Shown: positions 15,802-24,756 of the stretch, piece after piece
Numbering within the stretch: position 1 is the first letter of the stretch
Layout of the letters: each line of letters begins with the position of its first letter
From: an uncultured Spartobacteria bacterium
GTDB lineage: Bacteria > Verrucomicrobiota > Verrucomicrobiia > Chthoniobacterales > Terrimicrobiaceae
Assembly: GCA_937960895.1 (NCBI GenBank)
Contig: CALCJD010000117.1
Location: 1-64,000, forward strand
DNA length: 64,000 bases
Direction of reading: 5' to 3'
Made by a program: the position numbers and the translations under genes
Notes under the pieces: generated by a model
Seen by the model: only the letters and a program-made list of their open reading frames with translations
Databases searched by the model: none
What the model was told of the DNA's origin: nothing

Positions 15802-17796
15802 ATGCTGGCAACCCTTCGACGTCTGGCACTCGGATTGATTCTCATCGCGGGTGCCTCCGCGCTCCTGCTTCTTTCCGACCTGGGTTCCCGCATGAATGCG
15901 CGCAGGCACGACCAGGCCGGGGACCGGCCCACGCGGAAAATCGCCGTGCTCCAGCATGCCTCGCAGGCGATTCTGGACGAGAGCCGTGAGGGGCTTTTCG
16001 CCGGGCTGGCCGAGCGCGGCTGGAGGGAGGGGGAAAACCTGATGGTGAAACGCTTCAACGCCGAGGGCGACATGACCGTCGCCCAGGCCATCGGCCGCGA
16101 GATGGCCAACGGCGGCAACGACCTGCTTGTCACCATCAGTACGCCGTCCCTCCAGGTTGTGGCCAATGCCAATCGCGCCACCCGCGTGCCCCATGTCTTC
16201 GGCATTGTCACCGACCCGGCGGCCTCCGGGGTCGGCATCAACAGCCCGACCGACCATCCCGCCTGGCTCACCGGCCACGGCACCATGCAGCCCGTCCGGC
16301 AGGCCTTCGAAACGGCCCGGTCCCTCAATCCCTCCCTCAAATCCGTCGGCGTGGTGTACAACGCCGGCGAGGCCAATGCGGTGGCCCAGATCGTTCTCGC
16401 GCGCAAGGTGTGCGAGGAACTGGGCATCACGCTCACCGAGGCGACGGTGGACAATTCCGCCGGGGTCGGCGAGGCGGCCGCCGCCGTCGTCGCCCGCGGA
16501 CCCGATGCGTTCTGGGTGTGCGGCGACGTGACGGTTCTCACCGCCATCGACGCCGTCATGGCCGCGGCCAAAAAAGCCGGCGTGCCCGTCTTCACGGTGA
16601 TTCCCCCCAACGTCAAACGCGGCGCGCTTTTCGACCTGGGCGCCGATTACCGCGAGGTGGGCCGGCTGACCGGACTGCTGGCGGGGGATGTTCTCAACGG
16701 CACGGATCCGGCGACGGTGCCCGTGGACAACGTCGTGCCGGAAATCCTCACGCTCAACCTGCAGACGGCGGCCCAGCTGGGCGGCGCCTGGAAAATTCCG
16801 GACAAGCTCCGGACCAAGGCGCGGCTGGTGATTGATGAAAACGGCCGGGAAATCCGGGACGTCGCGCCACCCGCCGCGGGAGCACCCAATCCCTCCGGCA
16901 AAAAATGGAAGATTGCGGTCATTCTTTACAACGAATCCCCGCCCGCGGAGGAAACCGTGGAGGGAATGGCGGAGGGCTGGAGGGAAAGCCCGCTCGTCGA
17001 AGGCCGCGATTACACGGTGAAAACCCGCTGCGCCCAGGGGGACATGTCCGCCATTGCCGGCATGCTGCACGCCGCCGTCACCGAGGGCGCCGACCTCATT
17101 GTTCCCCTCTCCACCCCGACAATGCAGGCCGCCATCAACAAAATCCGCCAGACCCCCATCGTCTTTTCGCTGGTCGCCGATCCCGTCATCGCCGGCGCGG
17201 GAAAGAGCTTCACCGACCACCTGCCCAATGTGACGGGCGTCTCGGTGATGGCGCCCTTCGGCGAAATGCTGGATCTGCTCGAAAAATATTATCCGCAATA
17301 CAGGCGCCTCGGCACGCTCTTCTGTCCGTCGGAGGTCAATTCGGTTGCGCTCAAGGACGTCTTCGAGGCCGAATGCAAAAAACGCGGATTCGTTCTTGAG
17401 GCCGTGGCCGCCAACTCACCGGGCGAACTGCCCGAGGCGGCCCTTTCGCTGGTGTCGCGTCCCATCGACGCGGTCATGCAGATTTCCGACAACCTCTCCA
17501 GCGCGGGTTTCACCGCCATAACCAAGGCCGCCCGCCAGGCGCGCAAACCCCTTTTCAGCCTCAACAGCACCACGGTTCCCCTCGGCGCCGCCGTCGCCAT
17601 GGGGCGCGACTACCGCACCGCCGGCAAGGCCACGGTCGGACTGATCGAACGGATCATCCGCGGCGAGAATCCCGCCTCGATTCCGTTCATCCTGCCCCCG
17701 CGGGTGGTACTGACGGTCAGCCTGCCCAACGCCCGCGCCACCGGCATGACCATCCCCGGGGAACTGAAAACCGAAGCCGACACGGTGATCGAATGA
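15802..17796 (+). CDS. Fused double ABC substrate-binding protein (TrpX-like)
   Basis: 664 residues made of two consecutive copies of the ABC_sub_bind (TrpX/YtrG-like) fold. A signal anchor (ALGLILIAGASALLLLSDLG) is followed by copy 1, about 42-340, starting RKIAVLQHASQAILDESREG, and copy 2, about 368-655, starting WKIAVILYNESPPAEETVEG. Both copies have the TLVTI/LIVPLSTP-type motif and the Val-Thr-Gly segment (ASGVGI.. and LPNVTGVSVM). Single-copy relatives bind aromatic amino acids or other small ligands. It is followed by STAS-fusion, permease and ATPase genes on the same strand with very short gaps, so it is the binding subunit of that importer. The ligand is unknown. Confidence 0.85.
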   Translation: MLATLRRLALGLILIAGASALLLLSDLGSRMNARRHDQAGDRPTRKIAVLQHASQAILDESREGLFAGLAERGWREGENLMVKRFNAEGDMTVAQAIGREMANGGNDLLVTISTPSLQVVANANRATRVPHVFGIVTDPAASGVGINSPTDHPAWLTGHGTMQPVRQAFETARSLNPSLKSVGVVYNAGEANAVAQIVLARKVCEELGITLTEATVDNSAGVGEAAAAVVARGPDAFWVCGDVTVLTAIDAVMAAAKKAGVPVFTVIPPNVKRGALFDLGADYREVGRLTGLLAGDVLNGTDPATVPVDNVVPEILTLNLQTAAQLGGAWKIPDKLRTKARLVIDENGREIRDVAPPAAGAPNPSGKKWKIAVILYNESPPAEETVEGMAEGWRESPLVEGRDYTVKTRCAQGDMSAIAGMLHAAVTEGADLIVPLSTPTMQAAINKIRQTPIVFSLVADPVIAGAGKSFTDHLPNVTGVSVMAPFGEMLDLLEKYYPQYRRLGTLFCPSEVNSVALKDVFEAECKKRGFVLEAVAANSPGELPEAALSLVSRPIDAVMQISDNLSSAGFTAITKAARQARKPLFSLNSTTVPLGAAVAMGRDYRTAGKATVGLIERIIRGENPASIPFILPPRVVLTVSLPNARATGMTIPGELKTEADTVIE

Positions 17797-17819
17797 CGCC
17801 GGCCCCCTGACGGAAGACC

Positions 17820-19025
17820 ATGGAAATCACTTCGCAAAAATCCGGAGACATTCTCGTCATCACTCTCGCCGGCCGGCTCGACGCCAGTTGGTGCGGCACG
17901 GTGGAAAAGGCGCTCACCGGGGCCGTGCGGGACGGCGAACACCGCATCCATCTCGACATGGAGCAGGTGGATTACATCAGCTCGGCCGGACTGCGCGTCC
18001 TGTTCGGCGTCTACAAACAACTCCTTTCCATCAAGGGCGAACTCGCCATTCGCAATCCCTCGGCCAACGTCCGCTCCGTGCTGCAGATGGTCGGCATCAG
18101 TTCGCTGATCGCCTCCGGCGGGACGGCGACCGGGCCGGACGGGGAAAAGGGCCGCGCCCACACCTCCACACAGGCGGAATATGAGGTTTTTTCCTGCGAC
18201 CGTTCGCCCTTCCGCCTCGCCGCCGTGGGCGCCCCTTCGTTCCTGCTGGGACAGGATTCGACGGAACCCGCGCTGAGACGTTTCGACCACTCGACGTTTG
18301 CGGTGGGCATCGGCGCGCTGGGATCCGACCTGGCCGACAACCGGAAACGTTTCGGCGAGTTTCTGGCCGCTGCCGGCGCCGCCGCCTTTCAGCCGGCGGA
18401 CGTCTCCGCGCGTCCGGACTTTGTCCTCAGCGAAGGTCAGCTCGTGCCGGAGGGCCATCTCCCGCTGGGACTGGTGGGGGAGGGAAAATTTTCCCTGCTG
18501 GCGCGTTTTGCCGCGCGCCGGGAGGCGCGGACGGTCGGGCTTTCCGAACTGGCCGCCACCGCACTCGAACTGGCCGGTTCCTCCGTCGTCGCCCTGGTCG
18601 CCGTCGCCGAAACCGCCGGTCTGGTGGGGGCCTCGCTGCGCAAATCGGTGACGGAGCCCGGCTCGCCGGACCGCTTTGAATTTCCCCGCATCCGGGACTG
18701 GCTGTCCTTTTCCGCGGAGCGGGTTTTCCGCGAATCCACCTGCCTGGTGGTCGGCGTCGCCGCCCGCGAAGGCTCGCCGTTCCAAACGCTCCTCCGGTCG
18801 CACAGCGCCGTGCAGGGTCATTTCCACGCCGCCGCCTTCCCGTATCGCCCCTTGCAGAAGGGCCGCATCGATCTCGCCGAATCCGTGGCCGGCCTGTTTG
18901 ACTCCCACGCCCTGCAGGCGGTGCTTCACCTGCTTTGCGATCCGCGGGAAATCCACGGCGCCGGCGAGAGCGAATTCCTACGCGGCGCCCTCTGGATTGC
19001 CCCGGTTGAACCGACGAACCCATGA
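17820..19025 (+). CDS. STAS domain fused to an uncharacterised C-terminal domain
   Basis: 401 residues. Residues 1-95 are a second STAS domain, with DYISSAGLRVLFGVYKQ giving Ser54/Ser55 at the regulatory site. Residues 120-401 form a separate soluble domain I do not recognise, containing AAVGAPSFLLG, FGEFLAAAGAAAFQPAD and AVAETAGLVGASLRKS (about 261-276). It has no transmembrane segment and no known catalytic motif that I can see. Its TGA overlaps the ATG of the permease (ATGA), so it is translationally coupled to an ABC transporter. The context suggests a cytoplasmic regulatory or sensing protein for that transporter. Confidence 0.75.
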   Translation: MEITSQKSGDILVITLAGRLDASWCGTVEKALTGAVRDGEHRIHLDMEQVDYISSAGLRVLFGVYKQLLSIKGELAIRNPSANVRSVLQMVGISSLIASGGTATGPDGEKGRAHTSTQAEYEVFSCDRSPFRLAAVGAPSFLLGQDSTEPALRRFDHSTFAVGIGALGSDLADNRKRFGEFLAAAGAAAFQPADVSARPDFVLSEGQLVPEGHLPLGLVGEGKFSLLARFAARREARTVGLSELAATALELAGSSVVALVAVAETAGLVGASLRKSVTEPGSPDRFEFPRIRDWLSFSAERVFRESTCLVVGVAAREGSPFQTLLRSHSAVQGHFHAAAFPYRPLQKGRIDLAESVAGLFDSHALQAVLHLLCDPREIHGAGESEFLRGALWIAPVEPTNP

Positions 19026-19963
19026 CCCTTCTCCTCGGCGCACTCACCATCGGACTGATCCTCTCGCTGCTGGCGATGGGGGTTTTCATTTCCTTCCGCA
19101 TCTTCGAGATGCCGGACATCACCACCGACGGCTCCATCACCCTCGGCGCGGCCGTCACCGCCGTACTTCTGGTCAACGGCACCAATCCGTTCCTGGCTAC
19201 GGCCGCCGGCGCGGCGGGCGGTGCGGTGGCCGGCGCCATCACCGGCGTGCTCCATACCAAGTTCAAGATCAACTCGCTGCTCGCCGGCATTCTGGTGATG
19301 ACGGCGCTTTATTCGGTGAATCTCCACGTCATGGGCCGCAGCAACGTCCCGCTCATGCAGGCGCGCACGCTCGGCAGCCACGCGGAGGATTTCGGCCGCC
19401 GGCTCCTCGGCACGGACACCGTGCATTTCCTGGGCTGGCCGGTGACCGCCTCCGACGCCGCCCTGCTGGTGTTCGCCCTGCTGGCCGCGGTGGTTTCCGG
19501 CGTGGCGCTTTATCTCTTTTTCCGAACGCATGTGGGAACGGCCATGCGCGCGACGGGGGACAATGCGCAGATGATCCGCGCTCTGGGCGGCAATGTGGAG
19601 GGGTACATCGTGCTTGGGCTGGCCCTGTCGAACGCCCTGGTTGCGCTCTCCGGCTCGCTCCTGGCCCAGTATCAGGGCTTCGCCGACGCCCAGATGGGCA
19701 TCGGCATGATCGTGTGGGGTCTGGCCAGCGTGATCATCGGCGAGGCGCTGACCGGCGCCCGCAGTCTCGGCCTGACCATCGTCGGCGCGATCATGGGCTC
19801 GATCCTCTTCCGCCTTCTCGTCGCCATCGCCCTGCGCTGGGGGCTCGATCCCAACGACCTCAAACTCATCACCGCCGTCTTCGTCTTTGCCGCCCTGGTC
19901 CTGCCGGGACTGATCGGAAAACTGAAACGAAAATCGGCTTTCTCCGGCCCCGCCCCCCGTTAA
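19022..19963 (+). CDS. ABC transporter permease (TrpY/LivH-like)
   Basis: 313 residues and about eight to nine predicted helices of the BPD_transp_2 type, as in TrpY/YtrP and branched-chain amino-acid permeases. FRIFEMPDITTDGSI near the N-terminus and ATGDNAQMIRALGGNVEGY (a cytoplasmic ATPase-docking loop, about 178-196) are typical. The start overlaps the STAS-fusion stop. Together with the double binding protein and the ATPase it should form an importer of the tryptophan/tyrosine-like class. The actual ligand is not known. Confidence 0.9.
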   Translation: MTLLLGALTIGLILSLLAMGVFISFRIFEMPDITTDGSITLGAAVTAVLLVNGTNPFLATAAGAAGGAVAGAITGVLHTKFKINSLLAGILVMTALYSVNLHVMGRSNVPLMQARTLGSHAEDFGRRLLGTDTVHFLGWPVTASDAALLVFALLAAVVSGVALYLFFRTHVGTAMRATGDNAQMIRALGGNVEGYIVLGLALSNALVALSGSLLAQYQGFADAQMGIGMIVWGLASVIIGEALTGARSLGLTIVGAIMGSILFRLLVAIALRWGLDPNDLKLITAVFVFAALVLPGLIGKLKRKSAFSGPAPR

Positions 19964-19976
19964 CCCCGTCCCTGCC

Positions 19977-20789
19977 ATGCTTGAGCTCACCGGCATTCGC
20001 AAAACCTTCAATCCCGGCACGGTCAACGAGGTTCGCGCCCTCCAGGGGGTCGACCTGACGATCGACGAAGGCTCGTTTGTCATCGTTCTGGGCATGAACG
20101 GCTCCGGAAAATCCACCCTGCTCAATGCGGTGGCGGGTTCGTTTTTTGTCGACGAGGGCACCATCCGCCTGGCGGGCCACGATGTCACGCGCTGGCCGGA
20201 ACACCGCCGGGCCCGCCTGATCGGACGCGTCTTCCAGAATCCCTTCAGCGGCACCGCGCCGTCCATGTCGATTGCGGAGAACTTCGCCCTGGCTACCCGG
20301 CGCGGGCGCGCGCGCGGACTCGGCTGGGCGTTGTCCGGCAGCCTGATGAAACCGCTGCGCGAGCGCATCGCGAGTCTGCGCATGGGGCTGGAGGACCGGC
20401 TCGACAATGCCATCGGGTCGCTGTCCGGCGGTCAGCGTCAGGCCCTCACCCTGCTGATGGCGACCTGGCTGAAGCCGCACCTGCTCCTTCTTGACGAACA
20501 CACCGCCGCCCTCGATCCCAAGAGCGCCGACCAGGTGATCACCCTCACCAACGAGGTGGTCCAGCGCGACCGCCTCACGACTCTCATGGTCACCCACTCC
20601 ATGCAGCAGGCCGTCAGTCTCGGCGACCGCATCATCATGATGAACCGCGGTCAGGTGCTCCACGATTTTCGCGGGGCGGAAAAAAAACGCCTTCGTCCGG
20701 AGGATCTCATCGACCGCTTCAACGAAGTGCGCGCCCGCGAGCAACTCGACGAAGGCGCGGCGGAGATGCTGCGGGCCAACTACATCTGA
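19977..20789 (+). CDS. ABC transporter ATPase (TrpZ-like)
   Basis: 270 residues, cytoplasmic ATPase. Walker A GMNGSGKST lies at 39-47, the signature SLSGGQRQAL is near 145, and the Walker B segment LLLLDEHTAALDP is near 170 and includes the catalytic Glu. The H-loop VTHSMQQA follows. It lies 13 nt after the permease and is the final gene of the STAS-associated transporter, ending 9 nt from a convergent gene. The HTAAL variant after DE is typical of the TrpZ/YtrF-like subgroup, in line with the TrpX-like binding protein upstream. Confidence 0.93.
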   Translation: MLELTGIRKTFNPGTVNEVRALQGVDLTIDEGSFVIVLGMNGSGKSTLLNAVAGSFFVDEGTIRLAGHDVTRWPEHRRARLIGRVFQNPFSGTAPSMSIAENFALATRRGRARGLGWALSGSLMKPLRERIASLRMGLEDRLDNAIGSLSGGQRQALTLLMATWLKPHLLLLDEHTAALDPKSADQVITLTNEVVQRDRLTTLMVTHSMQQAVSLGDRIIMMNRGQVLHDFRGAEKKRLRPEDLIDRFNEVRAREQLDEGAAEMLRANYI

Positions 20790-20791
20790 GG

Positions 20792-20808
20792 CGGACCCTT
20801 ACGGTCCG
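20792..20808. terminator. Bidirectional hairpin between convergent genes
   Basis: CGGACC (20792-20797) pairs with GGTCCG (20803-20808) around a 5-nt loop. It straddles the 9-nt gap between the ABC ATPase stop and the stop of the convergent membrane protein gene. There is no clear T-run, so its strength is uncertain. Confidence 0.4.
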
Positions 20809-22442
20809 GGCGCCCCGTCCGCGGGGACCGACCGGAGCGCCTTCCGCCGCAGGATCGCACGCAGGACGTCCGCCTGTTCCTGCGTCACCAGCATCGATTT
20901 CACCACGCGGTCGGGGTCCGCGTAAATTTCCTCCAGCCCGATCGCCTGATCCAAGGCCGCCTCGGCGTCGGCGGGCCGGCCCAATTTTTCCAGCGTCACC
21001 GCGGCACCAGCCCAGACGTTGGGCTTTTTCCCCCGGGTGAGTCGGACCGCCTTGTCAAAGACCTTCAGGGCCTCGGTGTAGTTTCCCTCCTCGAGCAGGG
21101 CATAAGCCAGATTGTTGGCCGCCGTATCGGAATGGGGCGACTTCGCAAAGGCATCGGTCCAGAGATTCAGGGAATTGGCAAACACCTCCTCCCGCCGCAC
21201 CGTCATGCCGGCCAGAACCCCGATTCCGCAGACGGCAACCGCCAGCAGGACGGCATGCACCCTGCGCCATCGGAGGGTGAAGAGGAGCACGCCGCACAGG
21301 GTCATCGCCAGCCCCGCCATCGGCAGATAAAGGTAACGGTCGGCCACCGGACGATAGATGGGAATGAAATTCGAAACCGGCGCCAGTCCGAGCCAGAACA
21401 TCGCCAGGCCCAAGGCCGCGATCCGGCTCTTCCATGCGGCGAGTCCCTGGGCGAGCAAAAACACCGCAAGGATGGCGACCATGGCCGCCGTGGAAAGCGC
21501 ACGAACATTCTGGGCGACATAATCCGCGGACAGTCCCGTCGGCCAAAAAAGCGACCGGATCTGAAACGCCCAGATGTAAGGCTGGATCAGAAAGACCGTT
21601 TTCAGGGAGCCGCCGAGATAGGCCGGCTTGTGGAGAAAAATCTCCGACTCGTCGGGCTGCAGCGCAAACCGCGCCGCAAAGAAAAGGCCCGCGAGTGCCA
21701 GCGCCCCACCGGACACCGCCAGCCAACGCCGCAGCGGGGTTTCCCCGCGGAAAAGCAGTCCGCACCCCAGAAGGAGAAACGGGGCGGCGACGCCGGTTTC
21801 CTTGGAGGCGCAGGCCAGCGGCACGGCGGCCAGACATCCCGCCAGGGTCCAGACCCCGGCCTTGTCATTGACCCATCGGAAGGCGAGCAACAGCGAAAGC
21901 AGCAGAAAGAACGTGGCCAGCACGTCCTCGCGCGAACTCACCTCCGCCACCGGCTCGACCAGCACGGGATGCGCCGCAAACACCAGGGCCGCCAGCGCCG
22001 CAGTCCAACGCGCCGCGGAGTTGCCCGGACCCAGCCGCGCCAGCAGCAAAAAAAGCAGCGCGGCATTGGCGGCGTGCAGCAAGTTGCTGGTGAGGTGGTA
22101 CCCGAAGGGATTTTTCCCCCAGAAGAGCGCGTCCACCATGAGGGAGAGCAGTTGCATCGGACGGGTGCCGTCGAGGACATCCTGGGCAAGAACACGGAAG
22201 CTCAGGACGTCGGCAAAATGGGAGCGGTCGTGCAGATAGTCGTCGATGACGATTTGCGCCTGGGCGTCGTACACAAACCCGGACCGGAGTGACGGCAGGT
22301 AAAGCAGAAAGGAGAACAGGCCGACCGCAAAGGCCAGCCAGGCGACGGCGGGTTGGGAAGGTCGGGGTGGAATAGAAGCGCGGGGAGTCCCCTGCGGGTC
22401 GCCCCGCCGTCCGCGGGAACCTTTTCGCCTTCCCTTCTTCAC
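20799..22442 (-). CDS. GT-C-like membrane protein with C-terminal TPR repeats
   Basis: 547 residues. After a basic N-terminal tail there are about ten predicted transmembrane helices, with the first periplasmic loop carrying GFVYDAQAQIV, then RPMQLLSL and HPVLVEPVAEVSSREDVLATFF. This layout resembles the TMTC/DUF1736 class of GT-C fold mannosyltransferase-like proteins. Residues about 435-525 hold tetratricopeptide-type helices (NNLAYALLEEGNYTEALKVFDKAV). It starts with GTG, which overlaps the TGA of the upstream gene by 4 nt, so the two are coupled. A role in glycosylation of a periplasmic or surface molecule is inferred; no enzyme activity is proven by motif. Confidence 0.75.
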   Translation of the reverse strand: MKKGRRKGSRGRRGDPQGTPRASIPPRPSQPAVAWLAFAVGLFSFLLYLPSLRSGFVYDAQAQIVIDDYLHDRSHFADVLSFRVLAQDVLDGTRPMQLLSLMVDALFWGKNPFGYHLTSNLLHAANAALLFLLLARLGPGNSAARWTAALAALVFAAHPVLVEPVAEVSSREDVLATFFLLLSLLLAFRWVNDKAGVWTLAGCLAAVPLACASKETGVAAPFLLLGCGLLFRGETPLRRWLAVSGGALALAGLFFAARFALQPDESEIFLHKPAYLGGSLKTVFLIQPYIWAFQIRSLFWPTGLSADYVAQNVRALSTAAMVAILAVFLLAQGLAAWKSRIAALGLAMFWLGLAPVSNFIPIYRPVADRYLYLPMAGLAMTLCGVLLFTLRWRRVHAVLLAVAVCGIGVLAGMTVRREEVFANSLNLWTDAFAKSPHSDTAANNLAYALLEEGNYTEALKVFDKAVRLTRGKKPNVWAGAAVTLEKLGRPADAEAALDQAIGLEEIYADPDRVVKSMLVTQEQADVLRAILRRKALRSVPADGAPGP

Positions 22443-23836
22443 GGATGACCAAAAAGCCGGCGTTGTTTGATAATCTCGGCGACCTGGGGGGAAACCATCT
22501 TCTGCCAGGCGGGATCCCCGGCGCGGATGAGGGCCAGCACCTCCGGCGCGCGGATGGTGAGATATTCCGGATGATAGTTTTCCAGCGCCTCGATGAAGCC
22601 GTTTTCCAGGAGGTGGGTGTAAAGATGCCGCAGATGCGGCGCGACGCGGAAGTTGTGCGCGGTGACCAGTTCGCCGTCCGGCTTGAGCAGCGGGTAGACG
22701 TACAACTTGACCCCGTTTTTGAAGAGGCGTCCCAGGCCCTCCAGGATGCCGCCCTCGAGGTCGCGGTAATATTGTTCGTCGAAAATTTCCGCCATGGCCG
22801 GCACGCCAAGCGGCAGCCCCACCATCGCGTCGGTGTAGCGCGTGAGGTAGTTCACCAGGCGGTGGTATTCCCCGTAATTGGAGATCAACACCGTGCGGCC
22901 GATGGTGCCGAGCATGTCCACGCGGTTCAGGAAGTCGCGCAGGTCGAGCTCCCCGTGGGCGAGGAGATTTTTCATGGTCATCTCCATGAGAATTTCCGGC
23001 TCCTGATCCTTCACCGCCTCCTCCCGGAGGAACAGGGCCCGGGCGCAGTCGAGCATGTCGTTGGTGACCAGAGTCACCGGCCGGAAACTGCCGCGTTCGA
23101 CAAGCAGGGGTTTTTTGTAAAAGGCGTCGGCGGCATTGACCACCTCGCCGTCCGCCCGAAAGAGCGCGGCCTTGGTGAGGCCCTGAAGGACCAGCTCCAG
23201 GGCCATGATGCGATTGTCGACCTCGACAAATTTCGGCCCGCTGAAGCGGATCATGTCCACCTCGATGCGGCCCGGGGCGAGATCGTCGAGCAGCGCGCCG
23301 ATAATCGCCTTGGGATCGTGCGAAAGATAAAACGCCGCGTGGATGAGATTCACCCCCACGATGCCCAGCGCCTCCTGCTGCTGGAGGTTGTGGGGATCCA
23401 GCATGCGCACGTGGATGATGATGTCGTTGACCGGGGCGCGGGGTTCGGCCTGAAAACGGATGCCCATCCAGCCGTGGGATTCCTCGTGCCGGCGGAAGCT
23501 GCGCGCCGCCACCGTGTCGGCAAAGGCAAAAAACGTGCGTTCGGCACCGACCTTCGGATCGAGACGCTCGACGATCAGGTCAAATTCATGCCGGAGCATG
23601 CTGTCGAGGCGCGCGCGGCTGACATACCGCCCGCTCGCGCCGTAAATCGCATCGCTGAACGACATGTCGTAGGCCGAAATGGTCTTGGCCACCGTGCCGG
23701 CGGCCCGGCCCACGGAAAAAAACCGCCGCGCGACCTCCTGTCCGGCGCCGATCTCCGCAAAGACCCCGTAGATTTTGGGATCGAGATTGATCTCCAATGC
23801 CTTCTTGTTTGCCTGCTGATCCAAACCCGGCGTCAT
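22439..23836 (-). CDS. Conserved protein of unknown function
   Basis: 465 residues with a strongly conserved-looking start (KKALEINLDPKIYGVFAEIGAGQEVARRFF) and several family-like blocks: ISAYDMSFSDAIYG, the NLIHAAFYL region, ISNYGEYHRLVNYLTRY and IFDEQYYRDLEGGILEGLGRLF. It is soluble by composition, with no signal peptide. I recall related proteins in many environmental bacteria carrying inconsistent automatic names (nucleotidyltransferase, TonB receptor) that nothing visible here supports. The gene is coupled to the GT-C/TPR protein through a GTGA overlap. Function is unknown. Confidence 0.85.
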   Translation of the reverse strand: MTPGLDQQANKKALEINLDPKIYGVFAEIGAGQEVARRFFSVGRAAGTVAKTISAYDMSFSDAIYGASGRYVSRARLDSMLRHEFDLIVERLDPKVGAERTFFAFADTVAARSFRRHEESHGWMGIRFQAEPRAPVNDIIIHVRMLDPHNLQQQEALGIVGVNLIHAAFYLSHDPKAIIGALLDDLAPGRIEVDMIRFSGPKFVEVDNRIMALELVLQGLTKAALFRADGEVVNAADAFYKKPLLVERGSFRPVTLVTNDMLDCARALFLREEAVKDQEPEILMEMTMKNLLAHGELDLRDFLNRVDMLGTIGRTVLISNYGEYHRLVNYLTRYTDAMVGLPLGVPAMAEIFDEQYYRDLEGGILEGLGRLFKNGVKLYVYPLLKPDGELVTAHNFRVAPHLRHLYTHLLENGFIEALENYHPEYLTIRAPEVLALIRAGDPAWQKMVSPQVAEIIKQRRLFGHP

Positions 23837-23914
23837 GCCCGCAGTATTCTCGGAAGCCGGCGGTGCGGCAACACCTTGGTTGCCGGAACGGAAGGCACCG
23901 CCCGCGTTTGGACC

Positions 23915-24697
23915 CTATCCGCGAGGTTTTTGTGCCAGCAGCGTCAAGCGCGGCCACCACCAGACGATCCGTCCCTCCTCGGTGGCGATGGAGAAAACCC
24001 GGCGCGCGGCCCCGGGCGCCCCGGCGATCAGGGCGCGCACTTTTTCGCGATTTTCCGGACTGGTGTCGGCGGTGTGAAAATACCACTCCAGATCCGGCTG
24101 TTTGAAGGGATGCGTCCCGCACCGCCTCACCTCCAGGCCGGCGGCGGCGCAGAGCGCGCTCCAGGCGGAGGGCGAAAGGAACCGTCCATGACTCGGATCG
24201 CGGAGTTTTTCCACCTGATGGATCCATTCCTCCGCCTCCGGTTCCCCGTCGGGCACGCTGCCGTCGATGAGGAGAAAATACCCGCCCGGCCTGAGCACCC
24301 GATGCGTTTCGCGCAGGAAGGCCTCGCGGTCGCTGAAATGATGCGCCGCCACCCGGCAGGTCACGAGGTCAAAGGCGGCGTCCGGGTGGGGAAACTTTTC
24401 CGCCTCGTGCAGACAGGTCTCGAGGGAAAGCCCCTTTTCCTCCGCCAGCTTGCGCGCATTGGCCAACATGGCGGGGGAAATGTCGGCGGCCGTCACCTTC
24501 AGTCCGTGACCGGCCACATAAACGGCGGTGTGCCCGCCGCCGGTCGCCACATCGAGCGCCGTGGCGCCCCCGGGAAATTCCAGCCCGGCCAGCCCGGCCG
24601 CCACATCCTGCGTGTCCGCGAGAATGTGGGACTTGCCGTAACGGTCGCTCTGCTTCTCAAACTGGTCGCGGGAGGCTTGTTGGGCGGCATCAAGCAT
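23915..24697 (-). CDS. Class I SAM-dependent methyltransferase
   Basis: 260 residues. Motif I reads ALDVATGGGHTAVYVA (about 47-62), followed by VTAADISPAML (acidic ribose-binding loop), DLVTCRVAAHHF and RETHRVLRPGGYFLLID. This is the UbiE/Methyltransf_11 fold, with substrate unknown. Proteins with VTCRVAAHHF often act on small molecules rather than on RNA. It lies 78 nt from the preceding unknown-function gene on the same strand and may be independently transcribed. Confidence 0.9.
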   Translation of the reverse strand: MLDAAQQASRDQFEKQSDRYGKSHILADTQDVAAGLAGLEFPGGATALDVATGGGHTAVYVAGHGLKVTAADISPAMLANARKLAEEKGLSLETCLHEAEKFPHPDAAFDLVTCRVAAHHFSDREAFLRETHRVLRPGGYFLLIDGSVPDGEPEAEEWIHQVEKLRDPSHGRFLSPSAWSALCAAAGLEVRRCGTHPFKQPDLEWYFHTADTSPENREKVRALIAGAPGAARRVFSIATEEGRIVWWWPRLTLLAQKPRG

Positions 24698-24756
24698 CGA
24701 TTCACTGTGTCAGCACCGCCCGCGCTGCGCACGAAATTTCGCAGGCCCCGCGGCGC

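Noticed and set aside
14418..16616. Long minus-strand open frame across permease, STAS and binding-protein genes
   Set aside because: It covers several clear plus-strand genes and their gaps, has low-complexity composition and no domain.
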